A stretch of 11,417 nucleotides of DNA from Pelagophyceae sp. CCMP2097. Taxonomy: Eukaryota > Sar > Pelagophyceae. The DNA lies in contig MU657754.1 of NCBI GenBank assembly GCA_026770575.1, positions 3,426 through 14,842 of the forward strand. Reading direction: 5' to 3'. Each line of letters starts with the position of its first letter. Positions within the stretch are counted from its first letter, which is position 1. Of the stretch, positions 1 through 8,143 are shown piece by piece. The notes below the pieces were generated by a model. The model was not told the DNA's origin and did not search any database. It saw nothing but the letters and a program-made list of their open reading frames with translations. The translations under genes were made by a program, and so were the position numbers.

Positions 1-170
1 CCTCTCGACGGGTTCTCGAGACGGGCCCTCTGCGCGTGTCCTCGAGACGGGTCCTCTCACCGGGTCCTCTGCGCGTGTCCTCGAGACGGGTCCTCTCACC
101 GGGCCCTCTGCGCGGGCCCTCTGCGCGGGTTCTCGAGACGGGCCCTCTGCGCGGGTTCTTGACGCAGGAC
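1..170. repeat. 13-bp tandem minisatellite
   Basis: About thirteen units of 13 bp run in register from the window edge. Unit variants are CTCGAGACGGG(C/T)C, CTCTGCGCG(G/T)G(C/T)(C/T) and CTCTCACCGGG(C/T)C. CTCGAG starts at 15, 41, 80 and 132; the spacings of 26, 39 and 52 are all multiples of 13, which fixes the period. Open frames through it are a by-product of the repeat. The array probably continues left of the window. Confidence 0.88.
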
Positions 171-740
171 CGTTGCATCCCGGCAGTTGCATCCAAGCGT
201 GAAGTTGCCACCATTTTGCAGATTTCGCGTGAATCCGTTTGAAAATGTGCGGCAATGCCCCCAAGAGACCAAGAGCCGGGAACCCGACACCCCGAATCCG
301 ACCAAAACGCGGTTGGGCAAGGCACGTTCCGAAGCACTCCGAATCAGCCGACCCAAAGGCCCGTTGGTGGGACCTGATTCGATGACCGTGGCCGGGAGGA
401 CGATGCGCGCGCTCTGGTCTCTCCCCGCTTCACCGGCGCCTTTGGCCGCTCCTCCTTTGGCTCGCGAGTCTGGCGGGTGTGGTATCCGCCGCCCCGTCTT
501 GTTCTTGCTTTGCACGTCGCCTTGCACCTCGGCCGTGCATTGTGCGAGTCGAATGATCTCTTGAATGTGCGTCAAATGACACAATGTGTTTTGCCCGGCG
601 ATGCGGACGTTGCGTGAGAGGAGGCGAATGCCGTTGAGGCACGGGCTCTTCTTCGATGCCGTTGAGGGGCCTTTTGGCGGTCCTCCGAGGGGCCTTGAGG
701 GACGGGCCCAGGGCGCGTTGGATCCACGGGGAATGCATGC

Positions 741-782
741 GGCCTCTTGGAAAAGGCCCGTTGGAAAAGGCCCGTTGGGAAA
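741..782. repeat. 14-bp tandem repeat, 3 units
   Basis: Three consecutive 14-bp units, GGCCTCTTGGAAAA, GGCCCGTTGGAAAA and GGCCCGTTGGGAAA, sit end to end. The following bases (GGCGCGTCTCGGG) look like a decayed fourth unit. The period matches several other arrays in the window although the sequence is unrelated. Confidence 0.8.
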
Positions 783-860
783 GGCGCGTCTCGGGCGCTC
801 CAAGGTCGGACGCGGCTCCAAAGGGCCCGGTTGTTGCCGACGGCGCCTTTTTTACGAACC

Positions 861-954
861 ATGTTTTACAAAAATGGTTTACAAAAAATGGTTTACAAAA
901 AATATTTTAAAAAAATATTTTAAAAACACGGTTTCCAAAAAATGGGTTCCAAAG
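861..954. repeat. A/T-rich 13-14-bp tandem array
   Basis: Seven units of 13-14 bp, typified by ATGGTTTACAAAAA, start at 861, 874, 888, 902, 915, 928 and 942. Two central units have lost their G and C residues (ATATTTTAAAAAA) and the last two have gained some (ACGGTTTCCAAAAA). It is a conspicuous A+T island in otherwise GC-rich DNA. No coding sense was found. Confidence 0.88.
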
Positions 955-1240
955 ATCGTCGAGCACGCACTTTGAGCGGGCGCTTCGGGAGAGGCTGAAG
1001 GAGCGGGTTCTTGGAGACGTGGCACCCATGGCAACGGGCTTGAAGAGGGCCCTTTTTGGAGTGCCGTTCCCCTGGAGAGTGCAACGACCAAAGTGCTCTC
1101 TTGGCCACCTTGTGGTTTCCGCCGGGTCCGGTCTCCTCGCTGAAAAGCCTTTTGGGAGTGGCTCTTTTGTCCGACCTCGAAAGGAATGCGCGGCTCCGCG
1201 ATGATGCCCCCAGGACGTTCTCAGCGCGGCCCGGATGTCG

Positions 1241-1286
1241 CGAGTGGCGCGTTCGAGGCGCAGCGAGTGGCGCGTTCGAGGCGCAG
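1241..1286. repeat. 23-bp perfect tandem duplication
   Basis: The 23-bp unit beginning CGAGTGGCGCGTTCGAGG occurs twice with no mismatch, at 1241-1263 and 1264-1286. The second copy plus the next ten bases is also the left arm of the inverted repeat whose right arm is at 1591-1623. Confidence 0.9.
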
Positions 1287-1623
1287 CGTTGCGGGCCGTG
1301 CCGAGTCCAAAAAGCCCGATACATGGGGGCTCCCGGGCCGCTCGCGTCGCTTCGTGGGCCGCTCAGCGTGGTTTCCCGGGGCGGCGACCCCAGCGCAAAA
1401 AGTGGCCCCTCGCGGCCCAAAGGCCGGTCCGCCGCGACACATGGTGCCACGCGCCGGCCTTGGTCGCCGCTGGCTCGAGACGTGGGACCCAAGAGTCGCC
1501 GCCCTCTCGAAGATGGCCGCCCCGAGCGGCACACGAAGCGCGACGCCTGTCTTCTTTCGCGTAGTGCGCCGCGCGACGGTTTGGCAGGCAGCCCGCAACG
1601 CTGCGCCTCCAACGCGCCACTCG
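1264..1623. repeat. 33-bp inverted repeat pair, about 360 bp span
   Basis: Bases 1264-1296 match the reverse complement of 1591-1623 with one mismatch in 33 (C versus G after GGCGCGTT). The 294-bp interior contains no supported gene. It could be a small terminal-inverted-repeat element or two independent insertions of a dispersed repeat; no flanking target duplication was seen. Confidence 0.75.
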
Positions 1624-1804
1624 CGGCGTCGAGCGCGCTGCGGGACTTGGTGCCAAAAGAGTCGCGACGTCAGAATCCCTCTGCATGCCTCTTTTCCAAG
1701 ACCAACCGTTTCACATCGCGGGCCCCTTTTTGACCAGGCGGCCAATTCGAAAAAAGACCCAGAAAGGCTCCTTGCAACGCGGACACCACAGGACCGCCGA
1801 GTCC

Positions 1805-1880
1805 GCATCGGGGGAAACGGCCTTGTTGCCGCATCGGGGCCGGTGGAAACGGCCTTCTTGCAGCATCGGGGCCTTGCACT
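1805..1880. repeat. Degenerate 26-32-bp tandem repeat
   Basis: Three units begin GCATCGGGG at 1805, 1831 and 1863. The first two share GGAAACGGCCTT(G/C)TTGC and differ by a 6-bp insertion (CCGGTG-like); the third is partial. Confidence 0.7.
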
Positions 1881-2003
1881 GGGGTCCGCAGGGTTTCTGG
1901 GCAGCCACGGGGGCCGATTCGAGGGACACTCTTGTCTCAGAGCCGTTTCGCCCTTGACTCTTCCAGGCGGCGGGAGCACGATGCGGCCGGAAAAGCCGGG
2001 ACC

Positions 2004-2182
2004 CGAGCAGCCACAGGCCTCGGGCGCCCGAGCAGCCACAGGCCCCGGGCGCCCGAGCAGCCACAGGTGCCCGAGCAGCCCCAGGCCTCGGGCGCCCGAG
2101 CAGCCACAGGCCTCGGTTGCCCGAGCAGCCACAGGTGCCCGAGCAGCCCCAGGCCTCGGGCGCCCGAGCAGCTCCAGGCCGC
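2004..2182. repeat. Minisatellite of 25-bp and 18-bp units
   Basis: Eight units all begin CGAGCAGC. They start at 2004, 2029, 2054, 2072, 2097, 2122, 2140 and 2165. Long units (25 bp) continue CACAGGCCTCGGGCGCC; short units (18 bp, at 2054 and 2122) continue CACAGGTGCC. The order 25-25-18-25-25-18-25 shows a 68-bp higher-order period, so a three-unit block was duplicated. Frames through the array read Pro/Gln/Ala/Arg-rich peptides, but the mixture of 25- and 18-bp units shifts frame repeatedly, which argues against a coding repeat. Confidence 0.9.
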
Positions 2183-2427
2183 TTTCGATGTTTGCGGTCC
2201 TCGAGCAACGTTGGCAGGAGCCGCCTTTCGAACACCCGGTGCCTTTGGACACGGGCCCTCGAACCCTCGGTTGATCCGCAAACGGTCCGCAACTCCATGT
2301 TCAAGGGGCCTCAGCGGGGTGCACCGGGGCAAGTCGTACTCGAAAGAATTCGTCTCTCGAGTGACTCGACGTGGCCCGGTGGAACGGCCCCCGGGCTGCA
2401 AGAGGCGGCGCACTCCTTTGAGGCATG

Positions 2428-2471
2428 GTCGGGCGTTTCAAAAGGCGACGTCGGGCGTCTCAAAAGGCATT
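2428..2471. repeat. 22-bp tandem duplication
   Basis: Two adjacent 22-bp units starting GTCGGGCGT(T/C)TCAAAAGGC lie at 2428-2449 and 2450-2471 and differ at a few positions. Confidence 0.8.
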
Positions 2472-2835
2472 CGGACCGTCGAGTCTCTGCCCCGAAATCC
2501 GCCGCAAGGGCCACCCGATGCCATCCATGCGGCGTCTGCGGGGACCAGTGCGGTTCGACCGGCCGCATTCCAAACCCGCCGGGGCCCGGCATGCCAGAAG
2601 ACTTGGATGCCACCGTGCGATTTCAGGACCGGGGACGTTGAGATGCGCCCGGGATTTTGAAACGTGTCCTTCGGTGCCCGCAATTCCAAAAATCAAAGGG
2701 CCACAACTCAAAGGGCCAAGTTGAAGGGCCATACAGCGCATTCGATGGTGCGGCGGCTCGAGTCTGCTGCGGGGCGCCCGACGGTGCGGCCCCTTGGCCC
2801 GCCGGGAGGTGCGGCCGAGGAGTCATTCAAACCGG

Positions 2836-2886
2836 AAAGCAAACGGCCAAAACACAAGATACACAAAGCAAACGGCCAAAACACAA
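2836..2886. repeat. 22-bp perfect direct repeat, 29-bp period
   Basis: AAAGCAAACGGCCAAAACAC followed by AA occurs identically at 2836-2857 and 2865-2886, separated by GATACAC. The two copies are perfect, implying a recent duplication. Confidence 0.85.
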
Positions 2887-3015
2887 CGGCGATTCGGCCC
2901 CGTACGCGGCCGCTTCCCCGCCTAGGGGGGGGCATCGCGCGTCTCGCACAATTGAGCCAAGTTCCGCCGCGCGTGGCCGCAAAGAACCGTGCGCCCCTTA
3001 CGGGGCCGTTGACCG

Positions 3016-3043
3016 CTCTCCAAAGGCCACTCTCCAAAGGCAC
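3016..3043. repeat. 14-bp tandem duplication
   Basis: CTCTCCAAAGGCCA and CTCTCCAAAGGCAC are adjacent, followed by a looser related unit (CGGCCCCCAAAGGGCAC). It is another array with a 14-bp period. Confidence 0.7.
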
Positions 3044-3310
3044 CGGCCCCCAAAGGGCACTGATGACCCGCTCTCTTCGGGACCGTTTGCGCAAAGGGCA
3101 GGGTCCCCAAAGGGCCACAACTTGAACGACTCGGAGAGATGCGTTCGAGAGTGCAACTCGGAGAGGTGCAGTGCGTTGTAGAGTGCAACGGCCCCATGAG
3201 GGGCCCTGTGCCACGGTCTTTGGGAGCGCCGCCGCATCGCCGGTGCTCTCTGGCGCCAAGACAGCGCGTGCTTGCATGGATGCTTTTCGGGATGGGGCCC
3301 TTTGCACGGC

Positions 3311-3395
3311 GCGGGTTTTTTGCAAGCGGGTTTTTTGCAAGCGGGTTTTGCAAGCGGGTTTTTTGCAAGCGCGTTTTTGCAAGCGCGTTTTGCAA
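3311..3395. repeat. 13-15-bp tandem array (GCGGGTTTTTTGCAA)
   Basis: Six units start at 3311, 3326, 3341, 3354, 3369 and 3383. The core is GCG(G/C)G, a T run of 4-6, then TGCAA or GCAA. Unit length varies only through the T run, as expected from slippage. In one frame it reads as a repeated Phe/Cys/Lys/Arg peptide, but the T-run changes break the frame. Confidence 0.9.
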
Positions 3396-4216
3396 AAAGG
3401 GCCCTTTGAAACCGCCGCCCGACGGGCCGCCGACTTTGCAAGACGGTGGCTTTTCTGGCCGTTTGAGGATTTGGCCGTTGATATGCCGGGTTGTGCGAAA
3501 TTGGGGCCGTTGGCAGCGGCGCGTTCCTTTGGGTCGCCGTCGTGCCGTCTGCGTGGGCCCGGGTTTCCTGGAGTGGCGAATTCGGCGCCCCGAGGAGCGG
3601 CTCTGCAGAGGGCCTTCGGACGGCCCCAACGGGTGCGATGATGGCCCAACGGGTGCGTCGGACGGTCCCTTTTTGGCGGTCCTCTCTGAAGACGACGAGC
3701 GCCCAAAGGGGACGGCATCAAAGTCGGACTCTGCCCCCGGGCGCTTGCAGAAGTGCCGTTGAAAAGGCCCCTCTCCACAAGGGCCCCTATGGACGGCCCC
3801 TCGAAGACTCGGCGGTCCGGACGCGACTGTGCAGAGGTCTGCGAAGAGCGGCCTGCCGACGGAGGGTCCCTCTTTGCGTCGGACTTTTGCCTTTGTCGGC
3901 AGCCGGAGACTGGTCCCCAAGGGCGGTCCCGATCAAAAGTCGTTCGGTCGCAGAGTCGAATCCCGAGGCCGAGTCGTTGCAAAGCCACAGCACAAGACCG
4001 GCTGAAGCCACGCAGCGCCGTCGAGAGCCAAAACGGCGCCCCCCTCTACGGCCCCGAAGGACGACGACTGTACGGCAAGTGGCCGCTCCGTTCAGGGTTG
4101 GCCTTTGCAAGTCGTAAGAGGCGCCATTGGACCGTCGCTTGGACGGGTTTTCTCTGAACGGGCTTGCTCCGGCATTTTGCAAAGTCCTTTCGATGCGCCT
4201 TGGGGACGTGCGCTTG

Positions 4217-4266
4217 TTCTTTTTCTTCGGCTGCCCTGGACTCTGTCGAAACACGCTTTGGTCTAG
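4217..4266 (+). other. 3' splice-site region of upstream CFAP251 intron
   Basis: A pyrimidine-rich stretch (TTCTTTTTCTTCGGCTGCCC) leads to TCTAG at 4262-4266. The coding frame of the next exon begins immediately after it, and the triplet at 4264-4266 is an in-frame TAG, so coding cannot continue upstream without splicing. The matching donor is not visible in the window. Confidence 0.6.
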
Positions 4267-5944
4267 GTGACGTCGGTGTCCTTTGCCTTGACGGGCGCCG
4301 AGACGCTGCCCGACTTTGTTCTCGCAACGGCGCACGCCGCCATCGTCGCCGTCGAGGCGAAGTCCTTCTTCCGCATAAAACCCGAAGACAGGCGCGGCAC
4401 GGTGCTCGTCCAGGGACTCTCGGGCACCATCACGGCCCTCGCGGCGCACGCATTCGCGAGGTCCATCGCCGTCGCGGCGACTTCGAGCCAGGTGCACGTC
4501 TACGACTCCGTCTCAAAACAGCTCCTCCAAGCCAGATGCTTCGACAAGACGAAGAAGCCGACGCGCGTCTGGCCGCGTCGGCCCCGTACGCCCCAAAGGG
4601 TTTGTACGAGGGGTTCTGAGAGAGGCATCTACGGGGGCCCCTGTTGCCCTTGAATCCCTTTTCAAGACGTTTGAACAACGTAGGTGCCTCGCCTTTTCGC
4701 CCGACGGTGGCGCGCTTGCGGTGGGGTTTTGCGACGGCGCCTTGAAGGTCGTGGATTCGAATCTCGTCGACGTGGCGTCCTTCAAACTGTCGAACTGCGC
4801 TCTGCAGCACTTGGCCTTTGACGCCGACGGTGCGCTCCTGGCCGCGTGCGACGACAAGGCGCACGTCTTCGTTCTCGAAAAAAACGCCGACGACTACGCT
4901 CTGCGGGGCCGCGTCCAGGCGCACGCTCTGCGGGCGACGGCCCTCTTCTTCGACGGCCGCAGCCTGATCACCCTGTCGGAGGACCGGAGCCTGGCGGAGT
5001 ACGACGTCGACGGTGTCAAGGTCGTGGGCGCGTGGCCCATGGAAGACGTCGCGCTGTGCGCCTGCTCGATGCGGACGGCGCACGAGACGAAGATCGTGTG
5101 CGGCACGTCGAAGGGCAAGATCCGCGAGCTGCACCACGAGTCCAAGTTTTGCCGCAACACGACTGCGGCGCCGCACTTCGTGCCCGCGGTTCGCTTCTTG
5201 AAACTCTTGAAGAATCGCGTCGTCTACGCCGCGTCGTCGCAAATCGTCGGCCTGCTCGCGTTGCCGCTCGACGGCGACCCGAGCAAGTGCTCGGGTCTGA
5301 TGGCGCACCCAGGTCAAATCCGCGCCTTGGAGGTCCAAGGCGACCTCGTCTTCACCGCCGGCGGCAACACGGTCAACTGCTTCCGCGTCGTCGACCACAA
5401 GCCTGCCCAGGGCGAAGACGCCTACCTCGCCCTGCTGAGGCACACAGAGGGCCAGACGTTCATCGACGACGTGGCAGATTATTTTTACGACGTGCAGATC
5501 CAGTCGCAGGGCCTCGGGTCGACGGCCACGCGCGACTGCCCCGGGACCATCTCAATAGACCGCCTCCCGCACCTCCTCCGCGCCCTCGGCTTCTTCTGCT
5601 CCGAGGCGGCCATGGCCGCGCTCCTCGCAGAGGTGCGCTACTCGAGGTTTGGCGACGACGGCGAGCTGGTCGACCGCGTCGACTTCGGCGACTTCGTCAA
5701 GCTGTACTTCAACCACCGCCCGCGGCGCTGCACGACGCTCGACGAGATCCGCAGCGCCGTCGCCGTCTTGGACAACGCGACGCGGGAAGAGGAGACGACG
5801 CTGCGCCGCTTGCTCACGGAGACGGGCGACGCGCTCTCCTCGGCGGAGATCGACGCCGCGCTGCGACTCCTCAAGGTCGACGGCACGCCGCCCAAACTCG
5901 ACGCCGACGCGCTCGGCCGCTTCATCAGCCAAGGCGCAGAGTGA
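4267..5944 (+). CDS. CFAP251 (WDR66) homologue, C-terminal part, two exons
   Basis: This is the C-terminal 525 residues of a cilia- and flagella-associated WD-repeat protein. Exons are 4267-4566 (100 codons) and 4667-5944 (425 codons, TGA at 5942). In known systems CFAP251 belongs with CFAP61 and CFAP91 to the calmodulin- and spoke-associated complex at radial spoke 3 of the axoneme. WD-like blades are visible: RCLAFSPDG near residue 106, LQHLAFDADGALLAACDD near 147, then ATALFFDGRSLITLSEDRS, VRFLKLLKNRVVYAAS, and IRALEVQGDLVFTAGG. Residues about 365-452 form the family's C-terminal EF-hand-like module: DYFYDVQIQSQG, RALGFFCSEAAM, DFVKLYFNHRP. I match these to what I know of human WDR66, with the same order and spacing. 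Codons end mostly in G or C. Exon 1 has no ATG and is preceded by in-frame TAG, so the N-terminal half is missing here (the human protein is about 1,150 residues). The family call is firm; the intron borders and gene integrity are less so. Confidence 0.85.
4567..4666 (+). other. Predicted 100-bp CFAP251 intron (phase 0)
   Basis: Exon 1 is read in one frame up to ACGCGC at 4561-4566 and the WD sequence resumes in another frame at 4667. Removing GT(4567)...AG(4666) joins ...KKPTR to TFEQRRCLAF with no stop. The donor GTCTGG is weak; the acceptor CCCTTTTCAAG is good. Another acceptor (AG at 4682-4683) would need a phase-2 donor that I do not find nearby. The intron contains GTACGCCCCAAAGGG (4586-4600) and CTACGGGGGCCCCTGT (4629-4644), both characteristic of a repeat family found in the right half of the window. 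A frameshift instead of an intron is possible but less likely. Confidence 0.65.
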
Positions 5945-6160
5945 ACCCTAAGAGAGAAAGCACCTTGAGGAGCAATCTGGAGGAGCCATTCAAAGGCCCA
6001 AGGATCCTGGCCAGAAAGGGCTGGCGCGAGTCGCTTCTCGTCGTGTCCACAGGGGCCCCCGGACGGGGGGAAGCCCTCCCAAGGCCGCCTACTCAAGGCC
6101 GCCTACTCAAGGCCGCCTACTCAAGGCCGCCTGTAGTCTTTTTACTGGTTCATGTTCGAC
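5945..6160. other. 3' flank of CFAP251
   Basis: No gene is seen. It should include the 3' UTR, but there is no AATAAA close to the stop codon. It contains ACAGGGGCCCCC at 6049-6060 and the 14-bp array at 6081-6136. Confidence 0.5.
6081..6136. repeat. 14-bp tandem array (AAGGCCGCCTACTC)
   Basis: Four 14-bp units start at 6081, 6095, 6109 and 6123; the last ends CTGTAG. The reverse complement (GAGTAGGCGGCCTT) is a close variant of the units at 10587-10684, so the two arrays are the same family in opposite orientation. It lies just right of an ACAGGGGCCCCC word. Confidence 0.88.
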
Positions 6161-7080
6161 AGGGGCCCCGGAGGGGGTGCGCCTACCGAAAGGGCGCCTG
6201 GATTTATTTATTTTAGCGATAAAAAGATGCAGGCCCTCAAGGGCGCCTACTCAGAGTGACGAACCACAAGAAATGAGCATACCCCAGGTCACGAGATGTG
6301 GGGAGAGCGAGCGAGCGACTTCGGCCGAGTCGCTCTCGAAGGCCCGGCGCGAGCGAGCGACTTGCGGGAATATGGGTTTTTGGGGAAACCCGGAGCGGAG
6401 CGAGCGAGCGACTTTTGATGTCGGAAAATACTGTGTGGGCACCTCGTGATGTACCCACGATTCGGACTCTTCCGAGACAAATCGGGGGTGTTTCATCCGG
6501 CTCAAGATAATGTAGGTCCTTGCTCAAGGTTAAATTCCGTCATTTCCGACGACATTTGGCGAGACACAGCACATCGATATCGTGCAAGAGACCGACCTCC
6601 CGATGACACAGGCAATGCACATTTGAAGATCTTGCCGAAGAGATTCCACGGTGCTTTCCCTAACGGGAGGTACTAGCGTCCGAATTTCATCAAGATCCAC
6701 CCGCCACGACGAACAGGACACGCGCCTCTGCACGCTCCGAAGCTACCAATCAAACGAGCGAGGTGGGAGCGAGCGAGCGACTTTGATGGACCAAAACCGA
6801 TCGCTCTATACCAAGAGCGAGCGAGCGACGGCAGAGACAAAATCGCTTAGGTGGCGCCTCTGCGAGCGAGCGACCGAGCCACTGTCGCAGGAGGCCTCAC
6901 GGAGTGACCGAGCGACTTCACGGGCATGATCTCGTGACCTGGGGTGTGCTCATTTCATTGTGGCTCGTCACATAGCAGCTAAAATTTAATATCAGAAACC
7001 CATTTATCTCTAAAAATAAATAAATGCAGGCGCCCTTGGGTAGGCGCCCTTCAGGAGGCTTACCCCCTACGGGGGGCCCT
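6161..7080. mobile_element. Nested inverted-repeat element, non-autonomous
   Basis: Two blocks of inverted repeat bracket a 630-bp interior. Inner arms: 6256-6297 against 6929-6971, about 40 of 43 positions (CCCCAGGTCACGAGA core). Outer arms: 6192-6223 against 7003-7035 (GGGCGCCTG then ATTTATTTATTTT). Outside these, AGGGGCCCC at 6161 is matched by GGGGCCCT ending at 7080. Between inner and outer arms the left side carries an extra 14-bp-family piece (CTCAAGGGCGCCTAC) where the right side has unrelated A/T-rich DNA. No transposase is present, so it is MITE-like or foldback-like. No clear target duplication was found, so the ends are approximate. Confidence 0.65.
6305..6916. repeat. Dispersed GAGCGAGCGAGCGAC motifs
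   Basis: Seven copies of (GAGC)n-GAC, often followed by TT, end near 6319, 6361, 6412, 6781, 6829, 6874 and 6916. Distances between them are 42, 51, 369, 48, 45 and 42 bp, every one a multiple of three. On the + strand they all read Ser-Glu-Arg-Ala-Thr or a variant in the same frame. That frame has stops at 6447, 6513 and 6531 between the third and fourth copies. The motif clusters fill the interior of the inverted-repeat element. Confidence 0.8.
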
Positions 7081-8143
7081 ATGGGTGTCAGAGATTGTGT
7101 CAATTTTGGCGATAATCGGGGGGTTCCCGAGGCAATTTTTGGCGATAGTTTAGTACACGGCGGCGTTTGCTTAACGATCCCCCCTCTCGCAAACCGGAGG
7201 ACACCGGTCCGTCCGTGCAGTTTTAAAGGCCCTTTAGAAGGAGAAGTTCGAGGCGCTGCGGCGGTCTGTGATGCTCGGCGTTGGCTGGGTTAGATCGGGG
7301 AAGGACATGGCTTCAATCCAGCGCGCTGTGCGCGCCGGGAACGCTCGTATACATCGTACAAGGGGGGTCCAACATGAAACGGATTCCACTCAACTACAAA
7401 TTTCTCGGGCTACAAACGAGGTATGGGGCCACTTATGGTCGCTGCGTCGCGGGCTGGTGGCGGCGCGGTCCCCGACGAAGGAAGTTTGTTTATGGGCTCG
7501 ATCCGCCGACCGTGAAGCCGCTTTCAAGAATAAAACGGTGTAAAACTTGACACCATTTCCGCGTAATTGCGGATTTGCATGGGCGTTTTAAGTGAAATGG
7601 GCCCATAACTTGCAAAATGGAGCCCATAGCCTAAATTTTGGGCCTTATCCCGAACCTTCATGGGCCACTAGGTCGGACTCTGGCGATGCCAAGGCCTACA
7701 GCCGACCCCAATGAAGCGGCAGGGAGGCGGATCTCAGCCGAAGACAATGGAGAACCACCTCAAACCGGCTTTTGGCGACGCTGAAATCGAGATTGCGCGC
7801 GGGATACGCGAAAAACGGGAGAGATCCGCCTCCAGCCCGACACCTTGGGTCGGGCCGGACATGCCCAGCCACTCAAAGTCTTCTCAAACGTGCTGTGGAG
7901 GTTCGGAAATGAGCGGCTTTTTCATGTTGAACCCCCCTTGTAGGATCGTAGGTGCTCATCAGGAGAGGACTCAATTTAGTCCCCGTCGGCCTCTCGTTAA
8001 GACCCTGCCTTCTAGGAGAGGCCGCATGCCCAGAGCAGATCACGGGGCACTCGTGACACCCCCTAAGGCGACTCACGCCAGCCAAAACCCGTCTGGTTTG
8101 CCGGGAACCGGCCATTGTGAGGCCTCATAAGGTCAAATTTTCG
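7081..8143. other. Gene-free stretch with a 27-bp inverted repeat
   Basis: No gene is supported; the open frames of up to 139 codons lack any recognisable domain. Local structure includes ATGGGC/GCCCAT words clustered at 7578-7672, a GGCCTCTC...GAGAGGCC stem near 7990-8023, and the inverted repeat listed next. A folded non-coding RNA cannot be excluded, but I recognise none. Confidence 0.45.
7353..7946. repeat. 27-bp inverted repeat pair, 594-bp span
   Basis: Bases 7353-7379 match the reverse complement of 7920-7946 at 25 of 27 positions (core TTTCATGTTG, CCCCCCTTGTA). The similarity stops sharply at both ends. It may mark an old inverted-repeat element about the same size as the one at 8151-8748, but no target duplication is seen. 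Confidence 0.65.

Larger units (their letters stand above)
171..4266. other. GC-rich gene-free region with many short repeats
   Basis: No gene could be supported in about 4 kb. Long open frames exist on both strands (up to about 426 codons), but they overlap each other, are rich in Arg, Pro, Gly and Ala, contain no recognisable domain, and reflect the scarcity of stop codons in GC-rich DNA. Words such as AAAGGGCCC, AAGGCCCGTTGG and CCAAAGGGCAC recur throughout, besides the arrays listed separately. If the CFAP251 gene is intact, this stretch is probably a very long intron, or several introns with small exons I cannot recognise. Otherwise it is intergenic repeat that has replaced the 5' half of the gene. 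None of the open frames here reads as a WD repeat. Confidence 0.6.

Noticed and set aside
96..821. Minus-strand open frame of 241 codons
   Set aside because: The middle part has a less repetitive composition, but the ends are 13-bp and 14-bp repeat and no family is recognisable. I could not support a gene.
1186..2274. Plus-strand open frame of 362 codons and its 343-codon minus-strand partner
   Set aside because: Both run through the 25/18-bp minisatellite and the 23-bp duplication and are explained by low stop-codon frequency in GC-rich DNA.
2708..3988. Minus-strand open frame of 426 codons
   Set aside because: It is Arg/Pro/Ala/Gly-rich, crosses two tandem arrays including the T-run array, overlaps equally long frames on the other strand, and has no recognisable domain.
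4430..5443. Minus-strand frame of 337 codons opposite the CFAP251 exons
   Set aside because: It is an antisense shadow of a GC-ending coding region; the + strand frame carries clear WD and EF-hand-like sequence.
4846..6216. Plus-strand frame of 456 codons rich in Arg and Pro
   Set aside because: It is the shifted frame of CFAP251, with no domain of its own.
7711..8130. Plus-strand 139-codon open frame
   Set aside because: It contains one arm of the 27-bp inverted repeat and has no recognisable motif.
7960..8130. Structured RNA gene
   Set aside because: Several short stems are present, but no tRNA, snRNA, SRP or rRNA landmark could be recognised.
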